Of a stretch of 64,000 bases of DNA, positions 45,439 to 54,219 are shown one piece after another. The notes below the pieces were generated by a model. It did no database searches. It saw only the letters and a program-made list of their open reading frames with translations, and had not been told where the DNA came from. A program made the translations under genes and the position numbers. This stretch comes from Halobacillus litoralis (GTDB taxonomy: Bacteria > Bacillota > Bacilli > Bacillales > Halobacillaceae), in NCBI RefSeq assembly GCF_020524025.1, contig NZ_JAIVKN010000003.1:482058-546057 (forward strand), in the 5' to 3' direction. Position 1 is the stretch's first letter. Each line of letters opens with the position of its first letter.

Positions 45439-45609
45439 AACAGGCACCTTTCTTCTTCGCATTCATCTTAGAGCTTTTTCCGTTTATCTCTTCAATCATA
45501 GTTATTAAAAACTTCGAACTTAACACTGTCCCAAATCTATTCCTTTATATTTCATCATTTTAGCACAAAGTCACGCCTGCTGACATCAGCTTGCGTGACT
45601 TTGGATGAA

Positions 45610-46677
45610 TTATACATTTCTTCTGATTTGGTCCACTGTATTCTGGTCTGTCGTTTTCACTAATTTAACAATCAGCTCTTTTGCAGCTGCATAATCATCC
45701 ACGTGAATCATAGAAGATGAAGTATGGATATAGCGCGAGCATATACCAACAACCGCAGATGGAACCCCATCATTGGCCATATGAACTCTTCCTGCATCCG
45801 TTCCGCCCTGAGATACAAAATATTGATAAGGGATGTTATGTGTTTCTGCTGTATCCAGAATAAATTCACGCATCCCTCTATGGGTCACCATAGACCGATC
45901 TAAAATGCGCAGTAATGCTCCCTTACCAAGCTGTCCAAACTCATTTTTATCGCCACTCATATCATTAGCCGGGGAAGCATCAAGTGCATAAAAGATATCA
46001 GGATCAATCATATTTGCTGCCACTTGTGCACCACGCAGACCCACTTCCTCCTGTACGGTGGCTCCAGAGTACAGCTTGTTCGGCAGTTTCTCTCCTTGAA
46101 GCTCTTTTAGAAGCTCGATGGAAAGCCCGCAGCCATAACGGTTATCCCAGGCCTTCGCCAACACTTTTTTCTCATTAGCCATCGGTGTAAACGGACATAT
46201 CGGTACAATTGTCTGTCCAGGTTTAATGCCAATAGCCTTTGCATCTTCCTGATCATCTGCCCCGATATCAATAAGCATGTTCTTAACTTCCATTGGTTTT
46301 TTCCTCTGCTCCGGAGTAAGGTTATGAGGAGGGATAGATCCAATCACACCAACAACCGGGCCATTCTCCGTAATCACTTGTACGCGTTGAGCAAGCATGA
46401 CCTGATTCCACCAGCCTCCGAGCGTCTGAAAACGGATCATACCGTTAGCTGTAATTTGGGTAACCATAAAACCGACTTCATCCATATGGCCGGCAACCAT
46501 TACCGTAGGTCCTTTACCATTCCTCACTCCAAAAACGCCGCCAAGACGATCCTGAACAAGTTCATCTGAATATTTCTCCAGTTCCTTTTTCATAAACTGA
46601 CGGACCAGGTGTTCATTCCCTGGTGCACCCGGCATTTCGGTTAATACCTTAAAAAGATTCTGTGTCTCTTGGTTCAT
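45610..46677 (-). CDS. ytoP: M42-family aminopeptidase YtoP
   Basis: 355 residues, M42 glutamyl aminopeptidase/endoglucanase-like family. Dinuclear metal ligands and catalytic acids are intact: AGHMDEVGF (His), KAWDNRYGC (Asp), EEVGLRGAQ (catalytic Glu and ligand), [10 protein letters not shown] (Asp) and HTSSSMIH (His). It should form large cytosolic complexes that trim N-terminal residues from peptides. AAAGGAGATGTACAT gives the start. It diverges from ytzB, as ytoP and ytzB are neighbours in B. subtilis. A hairpin (AAAGTCACGC / GCGTGACTTT) after the gene lacks a T run. Confidence 0.93.
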   Translation of the reverse strand: MNQETQNLFKVLTEMPGAPGNEHLVRQFMKKELEKYSDELVQDRLGGVFGVRNGKGPTVMVAGHMDEVGFMVTQITANGMIRFQTLGGWWNQVMLAQRVQVITENGPVVGVIGSIPPHNLTPEQRKKPMEVKNMLIDIGADDQEDAKAIGIKPGQTIVPICPFTPMANEKKVLAKAWDNRYGCGLSIELLKELQGEKLPNKLYSGATVQEEVGLRGAQVAANMIDPDIFYALDASPANDMSGDKNEFGQLGKGALLRILDRSMVTHRGMREFILDTAETHNIPYQYFVSQGGTDAGRVHMANDGVPSAVVGICSRYIHTSSSMIHVDDYAAAKELIVKLVKTTDQNTVDQIRRNV

Positions 46678-46827
46678 ATGTACATCTCCTTTTTTTACTT
46701 CTTTTGTTATTTTAACGGAATTTTAAAAACGTTTCTACAAATCAGCCAGGTTCCTACGTTTTGATTTCCTTTTACCGGGAATATTTAGTATACTGAAGAT
46801 AGAAACTAGTTGTGAGGTGATTGGTTG

Positions 46828-47145
46828 ATGAACTGGAAAAAAGTCGCGATAGCTGCTGGTGTAGGAGCATTAGCTGGCTATGTTGTCAAAGAACAGATGA
46901 GCAACGGTCAGGGAGTTACCCCTGAGAAAGCATTAAAAATCGCGAAAGAAGCTTTTAAAAAGCAAGGACCGATCAGCGGTTCGTGGATCTACATGAAGCC
47001 TGAAGAGTTAAACAAGAATGGGATTAACTATGATGTTTACCGTGGAGGCATATCTAAGAACCAGGACGGCGAAACATCTCAATTCGAATTCTACATTGAT
47101 ACCGAAACAGGAACAATTGTCGATGTAGCGGAAACAACTGCATAA
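46828..47145 (+). CDS. ytzB: Small PepSY-like secreted or membrane protein, YtzB type
   Basis: 105 residues. An N-terminal hydrophobic signal-anchor (WKKVAIAAGVGALAGYVV, about 3-20) precedes a PepSY-like domain: VTPEKALKIAKEAFKKQG, then YDVYRGGISK and FEFYIDTETGTIVDV, the latter being the typical PepSY closing strand. PepSY proteins often inhibit proteases, but nothing more specific is shown. GTGAGGTGATTGGTTG precedes the ATG at 46828; an in-frame TTG three bases upstream is less likely. Position next to ytoP matches ytzB of B. subtilis. Confidence 0.8.
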   Translation: MNWKKVAIAAGVGALAGYVVKEQMSNGQGVTPEKALKIAKEAFKKQGPISGSWIYMKPEELNKNGINYDVYRGGISKNQDGETSQFEFYIDTETGTIVDVAETTA

Positions 47146-47152
47146 GCAAATT

Positions 47153-47184
47153 AAATACCCTCGCCCTGCGAGGGTATTTTTATT
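47153..47184. terminator. Bidirectional terminator between ytzB and ytnP
   Basis: The stem AAATACCCTCG / CGAGGGTATTT with a 4-base loop, T run on the plus strand. Confidence 0.9.
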
Positions 47185-48037
47185 ATGTGTAACTATGTTC
47201 TTTTTGTTTCACACGGTCGATAATACTTCCGTCCTTATCAAAACGAAGAGCCCGATAAATGGCATCATGATAAAAAACATACCAGGCATTTTTCTGGTAA
47301 CCATACTTCATCCATTTCTCCTTTTCATGGACAGAAGTAACCGGATAATCGTCATAGGCAAGAGCCCATAGCACATTTTGGTGCGCATGTGTCGGCATCA
47401 AATCTGCCATATGAATAAATAGATCCTCCTTGTCTTCAAAGACGATAATTGAGTGACCATCGCTATGTCCACTTGTATGAATCATTTGAAGGCCGGGAAG
47501 AATTTCAAGCCTATCTACAAAGGTATGTATTTGCTCCCTTACAGGCTCCCAGTTAGCTTTCCAATAGGTATTTTGAGACCGTATGTTAGGATTTCTCATT
47601 TCATCCCATTCTGTCTGACTTGTATAGATCACTGCATTAGGAAAAGAGGAGGTAAGCTTTCCATTTTCCCATCTTGAGAGTCCGCAGGCATGATCAAAGT
47701 GAAGGTGCGTCATGAGAACCATATCGATATCCTCCCGGCTTAAACTAAGTTCTTCCAGACATGCATCGATTTTTGATTCTTCTAGTACACCAAAGTTTCG
47801 CATTTGCTTCTCATTGAGCTTATCATTGCCTATACCAGCGTCAATGATCACCTTCTTCCCATCTACTTCCAATAAGATAGGATCTGTTCTTAACTCAATC
47901 TGATTCCGTTCGTTCACAGGATACTTTTTACTCCATAGAGGCTTTGGAACAACACCAAACATCGCTCCGCCGTCCATATGTGTGACGCCCCCGTCAAGCC
48001 AGGTCAGGGATGCTCTTCCGATTTTCATCTTCTCCAC
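47183..48037 (-). CDS. ytnP: Metallo-beta-lactamase fold lactonase YtnP
   Basis: About 284 residues. It has the metallo-beta-lactamase HxHxDH signature as [10 protein letters not shown], plus the downstream GHSDGHS histidine and [12 protein letters not shown] aspartate ligands. [22 protein letters not shown] is the N-terminal hallmark of the AidC/YtnP group of quorum-quenching lactonases; B. subtilis YtnP degrades streptomycin-eliciting butyrolactone signals. The open frame extends a further 49 codons into trmB. The GGAGGG at 48045-48050 positions the start at GTG 48037 or TTG 48040, and only this start removes the overlap with trmB. Confidence 0.87.
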   Translation of the reverse strand: MEKMKIGRASLTWLDGGVTHMDGGAMFGVVPKPLWSKKYPVNERNQIELRTDPILLEVDGKKVIIDAGIGNDKLNEKQMRNFGVLEESKIDACLEELSLSREDIDMVLMTHLHFDHACGLSRWENGKLTSSFPNAVIYTSQTEWDEMRNPNIRSQNTYWKANWEPVREQIHTFVDRLEILPGLQMIHTSGHSDGHSIIVFEDKEDLFIHMADLMPTHAHQNVLWALAYDDYPVTSVHEKEKWMKYGYQKNAWYVFYHDAIYRALRFDKDGSIIDRVKQKEHSYT

Positions 48038-48104
48038 CAAACCATTCCCTCCATATAAAGATAGCTCTAGTTTACCATAGTAACTAGAGCTATTGTAAGC
48101 GGTA

Positions 48105-48749
48105 TCAGGTTGTAAAACGTGCCGTGCAGCGGTATATAGGCTGACCTTTGGCTGAAAATTTCTCCTCATATTCGGTCGGAACATTTAAGGGGTCCTGATC
48201 TGCATGTAAATCGACAGAAACATCCTCCAAGATCATTCCATATTCAGAGAAACTTACTAAAGAATACTCAAAAAGGCCTTTATTATCTGTTTTTAAAGTA
48301 ACTTGTCCTCCTGGTTTAAGAACCGCTTCATACTGTTCCAGGAATGTTTTAAACGTCAACCTTCTCTTTTCGTGTTTGTTCTTCGGCCATGGGTCAGAAA
48401 AGTTTAGATAGATGTGATCAATTTCTTTGTCTTCAAACAATTCTCTAAGATCCTTTGCATTTTCATTGACCATACGAACATTTTTCGTATCAGCTTTTAT
48501 AACTTTTTTCACAGCGCCAACAATGACACTTTTTACGAATTCAAGTCCAACAAAATTTATCTCAGGGTGCTGTCGGCCCATACCAGCGATAAATTGGCCC
48601 TTCCCGGACCCTATCTCTAAATGAAGGGGCTGTTTCGGCTCTTCAAACAACTCTCCCCATTGACCTTTGTGTTCAAACGGCTGCTGGACTACGATGTCAT
48701 CCTGCTCTTTAAGGAAATCATCAGCCCAGGGCTTATTTCTTAAACGCAT
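48105..48749 (-). CDS. trmB: tRNA (guanine-N7-)-methyltransferase
   Basis: About 214 residues, SAM-dependent enzyme that methylates G46 in the tRNA variable loop. [14 protein letters not shown] is the SAM motif; [28 protein letters not shown] (catalytic and tRNA-contact block) and [11 protein letters not shown] are family signatures. The longest frame adds 13 codons, but AGGAGGAATTCCACAC directly precedes the ATG at 48749 (MRLRNKPWA). It lies upstream of ytnP on the same strand, a 67-base gap away, consistent with an operon as in B. subtilis. Confidence 0.96.
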   Translation of the reverse strand: MRLRNKPWADDFLKEQDDIVVQQPFEHKGQWGELFEEPKQPLHLEIGSGKGQFIAGMGRQHPEINFVGLEFVKSVIVGAVKKVIKADTKNVRMVNENAKDLRELFEDKEIDHIYLNFSDPWPKNKHEKRRLTFKTFLEQYEAVLKPGGQVTLKTDNKGLFEYSLVSFSEYGMILEDVSVDLHADQDPLNVPTEYEEKFSAKGQPIYRCTARFTT

Positions 48750-48941
48750 GTGTGGAATTCCTCCTTCTTGTCGATAAAATAGTACCATGAAGAAGGCAAA
48801 AATTAAAATCTTTTATAAAATCACTGTAATCTCCCATAAAACTGTAAATAAAGACTTAAGAATGACTATAGGAGGAACAGTCTCTCATTATCAAAGTTCA
48901 CCGGTATTTGAGGAAGAATACGCGTCGTAATAAGGGTTGGG

Positions 48942-48956
48942 TTGTAAGCGCTTACT
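48942..48956 (+). promoter_or_regulatory. cre-like palindrome upstream of a small membrane protein gene
   Basis: TTGTAAGCGCTTACT matches the CcpA cre consensus at all but the last position and is centred on a perfect GTAAGCGCTTAC dyad. It lies about 56 bases before the gene at 49012, a distance suited to repression of a promoter in between. Function as a CcpA site is inference. Confidence 0.55.
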
Positions 48957-49011
48957 AGTTTACGATAAATAACATGACTTATTAAAATAAACAGGAGTGA
49001 TGGGAACCCGT

Positions 49012-49185
49012 ATGAAACTACTCACTAAAATGTTTGAAATGACTGTCCTAGCCGTATTTTCTGTACTGTTTGCAGGTTACGCTTTATTTGTATATCCTTT
49101 TGAGAAATTAACTGAGATGATGAGTACTGAAGTGAAAGAAAAGAAACTTAAATATACACCAATTACTACAAAAACCGCTGCCTAA
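49012..49185 (+). CDS. Short single-pass membrane protein, unknown function
   Basis: 57 residues beginning MKLLTKMFEMTVLAVFSVLF. One transmembrane helix at about 10-31 is followed by a basic and acidic mixed tail (EKLTEMMSTEVKEKKLKY) and a Thr-rich end. AGGAGTGATGG lies 11-15 bases before the ATG at 49012 and overlaps an in-frame ATG at 49000, so the start could be four codons earlier. It is followed at once by a strong terminator, which supports it as a real transcribed unit. A cre-like palindrome precedes it. I do not recognise the family. Confidence 0.6.
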   Translation: MKLLTKMFEMTVLAVFSVLFAGYALFVYPFEKLTEMMSTEVKEKKLKYTPITTKTAA

Positions 49186-49200
49186 GCAGCGGTTTTTCTT
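49170..49200 (+). terminator. Terminator of the small membrane protein gene
   Basis: AAAACCGCTGC / GCAGCGGTTTT with a CTAA loop and a following T run; the stop codon lies in the loop. Confidence 0.92.
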
Positions 49201-49374
49201 CGCTAAATGAGATTCCATCTAATGGAACGGGCGGATCGTTTCCCCGTCCCCCCTCTGTGCAGCAAACCTAACGGCCCATATGAATGAATATGCCTCATTT
49301 CTATTCTTCGATGTTAGGAAAGGTTTAAATGGAAAGATTAGTGAATTAACAACAGACTTTAACAGAGCATTTTG

Positions 49375-50076
49375 TCAAAAGTCTAATTCCTCTTTGTCCC
49401 GGAAGAACTTCCCATTGGGTCCGTCCTCTTCTAATTGGGCTAACCAGAGTATTCCTTCCATAGCTTCTTCCGGTTTACGCTTGGCTTTTTCCCCGCCTAA
49501 GTCAGTTTTGACCCATCCGGGGCTGACTGAATTTACTTTGACGTCTTTTCGACGAGTCGTTCCAGCAAAAAGTCTTGTTAGAGCATTTAAACTATACTTG
49601 GATACTTTATATGCTCCGGCCATCGGTGCATCCAAGGCATGACTGACACCGATTTCAGCCGCTATATTAACGACACGACCATAATTATTTTCCAGCATCA
49701 CTGGAATGAATGTTGTCATCAAAAAATACGGGCCAAAATAATTCACCAATTGTATATCCTCAAAAGTAACCGTGTCCACATCGAGAATTGAACTCTTTTT
49801 ATCTGGGAAAATACCAGCATTATTAATTAACACATCTATTTTCCCATCTTCCTGAAGAATCTCATCTCTGACCTGCCCTATTTTATCAGGCTGTGCCACA
49901 TCCAGAAAAATAGAATGGACATCCAAACCTTCCTCCTGGAGCTGATTGGCTGCCTTTATCCCTTTCTCTTCATTCCTAGCCCCGAGCCATACTTTAAACC
50001 CCTGCTGCGCCAGTTGCCGGCATGCTTCATATCCGATTCCTCTATTCCCACCTGTCACTAAAGCATTTTTACTCAA
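49375..50076 (-). CDS. Short-chain dehydrogenase/reductase, carbonyl-reductase-like
   Basis: A 233-residue classical SDR with all catalytic parts: TGGNRGIG for NADP(H) binding (residues 8-15), NNAG, the active-site YKVSK near residue 150 and SPGWVKTDLGG after it. The GARNEEKG segment following the second strand suggests NADPH preference. The short length and C-terminus (WLAQLEEDGPNGKFFRDKE) resemble carbonyl-reductase-like SDRs. The substrate is unknown. It stands alone between the small membrane protein gene and ytmP, with AAGGAGGAGTTTTTTTG before its ATG. It is unlike the SDR at 586-1344, which lacks Tyr. Confidence 0.88.
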   Translation of the reverse strand: MSKNALVTGGNRGIGYEACRQLAQQGFKVWLGARNEEKGIKAANQLQEEGLDVHSIFLDVAQPDKIGQVRDEILQEDGKIDVLINNAGIFPDKKSSILDVDTVTFEDIQLVNYFGPYFLMTTFIPVMLENNYGRVVNIAAEIGVSHALDAPMAGAYKVSKYSLNALTRLFAGTTRRKDVKVNSVSPGWVKTDLGGEKAKRKPEEAMEGILWLAQLEEDGPNGKFFRDKEELDF

Positions 50077-50264
50077 AAAAACTCCTCCTTATCGTTTAAG
50101 GTAATACTAGTTACTTACCCTTAAATAAGCGAAGCTTTGACATATGAGTGCTTTCGCAATATGCTTCTGTCCATTCGAAAGTGCAGGAACCGTTAAAAGT
50201 CATCGGTGCTAGCTTGAGACAGCCAGGAATACCTTCACTTTATCTATATAACATATGGGCTTGG

Positions 50265-50304
50265 ACAAAAAAAGAGAAGCATAGCCGGATAGCTGCTTCT
50301 CTTC
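50265..50304 (-). terminator. Terminator of ytmP
   Basis: On the minus strand AAGAGAAGCA pairs with TGCTTCTCTT and is followed by TTTTT, close after the ytmP stop. Confidence 0.88.
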
Positions 50305-50313
50305 TGCTTATTT

Positions 50314-51120
50314 TTATAAAATAAGGTGTTTTTTCATGATTTTTTTCAATTTTTCTGTCCGAACTGATGCTTCGTGGTACTCGCCTCTCATTTGATGCCA
50401 TTGGATAAATGATAAAGCTTGAGATAGCGAATACCACTTCATGCGCTCATACATAGGGGAGTCCGGCTGAATACCGTATTCCTCAAGCCATGTCTCCCAA
50501 TAGTCTTCAGGAATATAATTGTACAACAACATCCCCAAATCCAAGGCAGGATCTGCTACCATTGCGTTATCCCAATCAATCAGATAAAGATGATCTGTAG
50601 AAGACAACAACCAGTTATTATGATTCGTATCACAATGACAGACTACGTGAACATCATGTTGGACATGACTGACATGATGTTCAAGGTACTTGATGGCTTG
50701 ATGAATTTCTATTTTTGGGTCCACTTGGTCAAGGACCTTCTGATTTTCCTTAATGTCTTTCAGCACTTCATCAGGTGTCAGAGGATGTTTCCCGAGTCTC
50801 ATCAGCATATCAAGTAACTCAGAGGAATGGTGGATTTTACTTAAGAGAGCGGCAACACGCGGGTGTTTCATTTCTTCAGGCTTAAGCTCACGTCCTTCCA
50901 ACCATTCCTGAGCGGTAATAACGTCCCCATTCTCCAGCCTTTTGGTCCAAACAAGCTTAGGTACGATACCTTCAGCCGATAATACAGCTAAAAAAGGAGA
51001 AGAATTTCGTTTTAAGAACAAACGCTTTCCTTCTGTATGGGCATAATACGCTTCACCTGTTGAACCGCCTGCCGGTGTTATAGTCCAATTACTACCAAGT
51101 ATATGTTCCAACCAATTCAC
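50314..51120 (-). CDS. ytmP: Aminoglycoside-phosphotransferase/choline-kinase-like protein YtmP
   Basis: About 268 residues, a small protein-kinase-like fold. GGSTGEAYYA is the nucleotide loop, FLKRN carries the ATP lysine, CHCDTNHNNWL is the catalytic loop (HxDxxxxN) and YLIDWDNA holds the metal-binding DxD-type aspartate. The substrate, perhaps a small hydroxyl or sugar compound, is unknown. The longest frame begins with a TTG at 51126; GAGGA lies seven bases before the GTG at 51120, which I prefer. In B. subtilis ytmP is just upstream of trmB; here an SDR gene intervenes. Confidence 0.9.
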   Translation of the reverse strand: MNWLEHILGSNWTITPAGGSTGEAYYAHTEGKRLFLKRNSSPFLAVLSAEGIVPKLVWTKRLENGDVITAQEWLEGRELKPEEMKHPRVAALLSKIHHSSELLDMLMRLGKHPLTPDEVLKDIKENQKVLDQVDPKIEIHQAIKYLEHHVSHVQHDVHVVCHCDTNHNNWLLSSTDHLYLIDWDNAMVADPALDLGMLLYNYIPEDYWETWLEEYGIQPDSPMYERMKWYSLSQALSFIQWHQMRGEYHEASVRTEKLKKIMKKHLIL

Positions 51121-51273
51121 CTTCAATTCCTCAAATCCTCTTGTGATCGAATCACGTCATTATTTGCTAATTAAGTATATCGTACTTTAGTATTAATCCA
51201 AAATTTTTTCTACCGATTCATGAGTCACCTTAGAATAGATTAACTCATTGATCTGTCAACTTTCAAGAGATAA

Positions 51274-52206
51274 CTATTGATCAACATAGAATGTTGACTT
51301 TGGTGACGCTTTCTTTACAAAACACTCTGTACAAGTTCCATCCTGACCATCAACTTGAAAGGGAAGCAATTCTTCTGATCGGATGGACACAGTGCTGGCT
51401 TTGACCTGTTTGACCTCTTTAAATAACACATGTCTGCCTGCAAAAACACTTAAAAACAACAGAAACAACTTCTTCTTTGACACAGGTTTTACAATTGTCA
51501 CCTGAAAAATTGACCTTTGTATTTTCGCTCCGGGGGAAATTTTCATCCCCCCTCCATAATAAGGGTGATTGCTTACTATAACCATCATCGCTTCTTTTAC
51601 AGGGGATGTTTCCCCATCAATTTCCAACTCGAATTGAATCGGTTTTATTTTATTCCATGAACGAAGGAGAGCAAGCGGGTAGGTGAGCTTAGTCAAGTGC
51701 AATTTCTTAAGCCACCTACGATATTTGTTATTGTTTGCCTTTGAAACGACGATACCATCAATCCCAAAACTTATACTGTTGATGAAATTTCTAGCTCCAA
51801 GCTTATACCTTTGATGAAGTATATAGGTACCAAGTTGGACCTTAAGGGGTTTTGGTCTTTGAATAATTTCGTGAAACAACTGCACCCCTTCCCGATTCAA
51901 ATCTGCCCCCCGCGCAAAATCATTTCCAGTTCCAGCAGGCAGTATAGACACAGGTATTTCTCTATGGTCCTGCAAACCATTCATGACTTCATGTAAAGTT
52001 CCGTCACCTCCAACAACAATAATCGATACAATCGTTTCAGAGTGGATGCTTGCAACCTGGCGCACAATATTTTCGGCATGTCCTTCCTCTTTTGTTACAA
52101 ATGTACGGCATTTCGTTTTTTTATAAACTGGATCATTTTGCAGCGTGCGAAATAATCGTTCCGCTCTTCCATTCCCCGCTGAAGGATTGACAATGATTAT
52201 GTACAT
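51274..52206 (-). CDS. ytlR: Diacylglycerol-kinase-like lipid kinase YtlR
   Basis: 310 residues, DAGK catalytic domain family (YegS/BmrU/DgkB type). N-terminal VNPSAGNGRAE, the nucleotide motif GGDGT at 66-70 (VVGGDGTLHEV), and PAGTGNDFARG at 90-100 are intact. The C-terminal half is a beta-sandwich (NSISFGIDG, SNHPYYGGGM, QVDGQDGT). It probably phosphorylates a lipid or lipid-like alcohol at the membrane face. The ATG follows TTAGGAGAAATGTCTT. It diverges from the EAL-domain gene 86 bases away. The trio ytlP-ytlQ-ytlR is contiguous in B. subtilis; here the EAL gene is inserted. Confidence 0.92.
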   Translation of the reverse strand: MYIIIVNPSAGNGRAERLFRTLQNDPVYKKTKCRTFVTKEEGHAENIVRQVASIHSETIVSIIVVGGDGTLHEVMNGLQDHREIPVSILPAGTGNDFARGADLNREGVQLFHEIIQRPKPLKVQLGTYILHQRYKLGARNFINSISFGIDGIVVSKANNNKYRRWLKKLHLTKLTYPLALLRSWNKIKPIQFELEIDGETSPVKEAMMVIVSNHPYYGGGMKISPGAKIQRSIFQVTIVKPVSKKKLFLLFLSVFAGRHVLFKEVKQVKASTVSIRSEELLPFQVDGQDGTCTECFVKKASPKSTFYVDQ

Positions 52207-52292
52207 AAGACATTTCTCCTAATTCGGAATCAAAACATTACACATTTATACACTATTCTATTATACTATTAGTAAAAAAGGAGGAGTATACA

Positions 52293-53312
52293 TTGGCGAA
52301 AGATTGTCAGTTTTGTGGAACTTCGGTTTTTATACCAAAAGAGGGTTCCATTGTAGCTAAACATTCAGATATAGATAACTACTTTGAGGGATCTTCACTT
52401 TCACTCGTACATGAAAACCAGGATACTTTAATATACAAGTATAATAGTTTGAGCGAGCTGAAGTCTGCTTTGGAAGTCATCTTCAGAGAATCCCCCCCTT
52501 CTTTTTGGGTGCATCTATTGAATCATGAAAGTTCTCACTCTTTTCCTATTTCCATTCAGCATTTATATGAAAGAATCTGTCATCCCGAACTTGCCGATAT
52601 CATCCATGAAGGTAATTTTGTTGCTCATTTACAGCCTATAATGAATATGAAATCAAATGAAGTGTATGGTTATGAAGCACTTCTTAGAACAAAAGAATAT
52701 AAAGTGAATCCAGGTCAACTGTTTGCTTATGCTTCACGATCTGGACTTCAATCCATGCTTGACCAGAAAGCTAGAAGAGCTGCTGTAAAAGCAAAATCTA
52801 AATATTTGGTACAGGGACAGAAGATTTTTATTAATTTTCTACCATCGACCATATACGTACCGGAATTCTGCCTCAAGCATACATTTCAAATTGTAGAAGA
52901 GTTCGGTATCTCCCCCTCTGATCTTGTATTCGAAGTTGTAGAGACAGAAAAAATTACAGATGTTCAGCACCTCAAGTCTATCTTGGATACATACAAGTCA
53001 TCTGGAATGAAAGTTGCGCTCGATGACGTCGGAACCGGTTACAGTACACTTGAGATGTTAAGCCTTCTCCAGCCGGATTATGTTAAGATCGATCGTTCTT
53101 ATGTACAAGACTGCCATACAAACGCTCGCAATCAGGAGTTCTTATATAAGGTTATGAACCACGCGGATCAGCTTGGAATTGATGTACTTGCTGAAGGAAT
53201 TGAAACGAAAGAAGAATGGGATTGGCTTCAAGAATTAGGTGCCGATTACGGACAGGGATACTATATAGGAAGACCTCAAGCTGAGCCTGAAAAAGAGCTT
53301 ATTCTTCCTTAA
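52293..53312 (+). CDS. EAL-domain cyclic di-GMP phosphodiesterase
   Basis: 339 residues. The first ~100 residues carry a single CxxC (CQFCG) and an unassigned regulatory segment. An EAL domain follows (about 108-335) with every catalytic position present: E128-A-L, N181, E214 (in FEVVETE), D244-D245 (LDDVGTGYS), K265, E301 and Q321. It should therefore hydrolyse c-di-GMP to pGpG and oppose DgcP. It is soluble, with no membrane helix. The start codon is TTG at 52293, with AAAAAGGAGGAGTATACA before it. Its end overlaps the converging ytlQ by 14 bases. Confidence 0.92.
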   Translation: MAKDCQFCGTSVFIPKEGSIVAKHSDIDNYFEGSSLSLVHENQDTLIYKYNSLSELKSALEVIFRESPPSFWVHLLNHESSHSFPISIQHLYERICHPELADIIHEGNFVAHLQPIMNMKSNEVYGYEALLRTKEYKVNPGQLFAYASRSGLQSMLDQKARRAAVKAKSKYLVQGQKIFINFLPSTIYVPEFCLKHTFQIVEEFGISPSDLVFEVVETEKITDVQHLKSILDTYKSSGMKVALDDVGTGYSTLEMLSLLQPDYVKIDRSYVQDCHTNARNQEFLYKVMNHADQLGIDVLAEGIETKEEWDWLQELGADYGQGYYIGRPQAEPEKELILP

Positions 53313-54219
53313 GCTGCTGTTCAGTATCCCACTCGGCTCTTCTCACTGCACTGGTCCAGCAGTGCCTTAATAGGGCATCCGCTGTTTTTAATTGATTGTG
53401 CTTTAAAGGAGAAGGTTCTTTTCTCTTTTCATAAAGCCAGCCACTGTACAATTCTTTCCCCACATAAATAGTTGAATAAGGCTTCTGAGTATTGTCAAAG
53501 TTGAGTTCAGGAGCCAGGATTACCTTTTGGTAGGGAAAGTTTATAGTATATTTATCAAGCACGCTTCTTACAAAAGTTTCTGTTCTCTTAAGACTAATTA
53601 AAGGGTTTAATATCTTACGCTGGTGACCATCTTTTTCTATCATCCATGTATGGCCTGGACCTGGGTAAACGATTTCTCCAGGTTCTGCATTGATATAAGT
53701 AACGATATCCAATCCATGAGGACTGATAAGAATGTTATCCATTTCCACCTGGGTCTTTTTCATATTTGCAACAGGCTGATACATGAGCAGATATGTATCT
53801 GGAAAGCGTTGCAGATAATAAGTAAGCAGAGGATCAGATTTATAAGCTGGATTTAAAAATGATTTTTTCTGAATGGTTGTAGTTGCCCATTTTAACTGAA
53901 AAGGAAATAGCTGATCTAAATACTCCTGTTTTAATTCCTTCAAAGTTTTTGGATGACCTTCACGAAGCGGGGGAGCAGCCTTCCCGCTCTCTTCCCCACT
54001 TTTTTTAAAAGGTAAAAACCTTTTCCAGGTCAAAGATTTATCTTCCCGTATGTCTTCAGATTTCGCAGGGTTCCTGTTATCCGCCGGCCCTTTATTCTCA
54101 AATCGTTCATGTCTATCCTGCCACTGTTCACTTTTTAAGCGTATATATCGTGCAGGATATTGAAACATATTCACTTCATATCTGGAAATATAGTCGTACA
54201 GTTTAATTAGCTGAGCCAT
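53299..54219 (-). CDS. ytlQ: YtlQ-like protein with NERD-like domain
   Basis: 306 residues, no membrane segment. The N-terminal ~95 residues are basic and low-complexity. The central part resembles a nuclease-related (NERD) domain: QVEMDNILISPHGLDIVTY, PGHTWMIEKDGHQRKILNP, then a helical RTETFVRSVL; the Glu-x-Lys of active members is replaced by an uncharged stretch, so catalysis is doubtful. NERD resemblance is by eye. It sits between ytlR and thpR as ytlQ does in B. subtilis; the start overlaps the thpR stop (TAATG). Function is unknown. Confidence 0.75.
   Translation of the reverse strand: MAQLIKLYDYISRYEVNMFQYPARYIRLKSEQWQDRHERFENKGPADNRNPAKSEDIREDKSLTWKRFLPFKKSGEESGKAAPPLREGHPKTLKELKQEYLDQLFPFQLKWATTTIQKKSFLNPAYKSDPLLTYYLQRFPDTYLLMYQPVANMKKTQVEMDNILISPHGLDIVTYINAEPGEIVYPGPGHTWMIEKDGHQRKILNPLISLKRTETFVRSVLDKYTINFPYQKVILAPELNFDNTQKPYSTIYVGKELYSGWLYEKRKEPSPLKHNQLKTADALLRHCWTSAVRRAEWDTEQQLKEE

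Noticed and set aside
45568..45604. Hairpin AAAGTCACGC / GCGTGACTTT after ytoP
   Set aside because: A clear stem, but no T run on either strand, so I did not list it as a terminator.
48787..48930. 47-codon frame MKKAKIKIFYKITVIS... upstream of the small membrane protein
   Set aside because: There is no ribosome site before its ATG, and its second half overlaps the better ribosome site of another frame.
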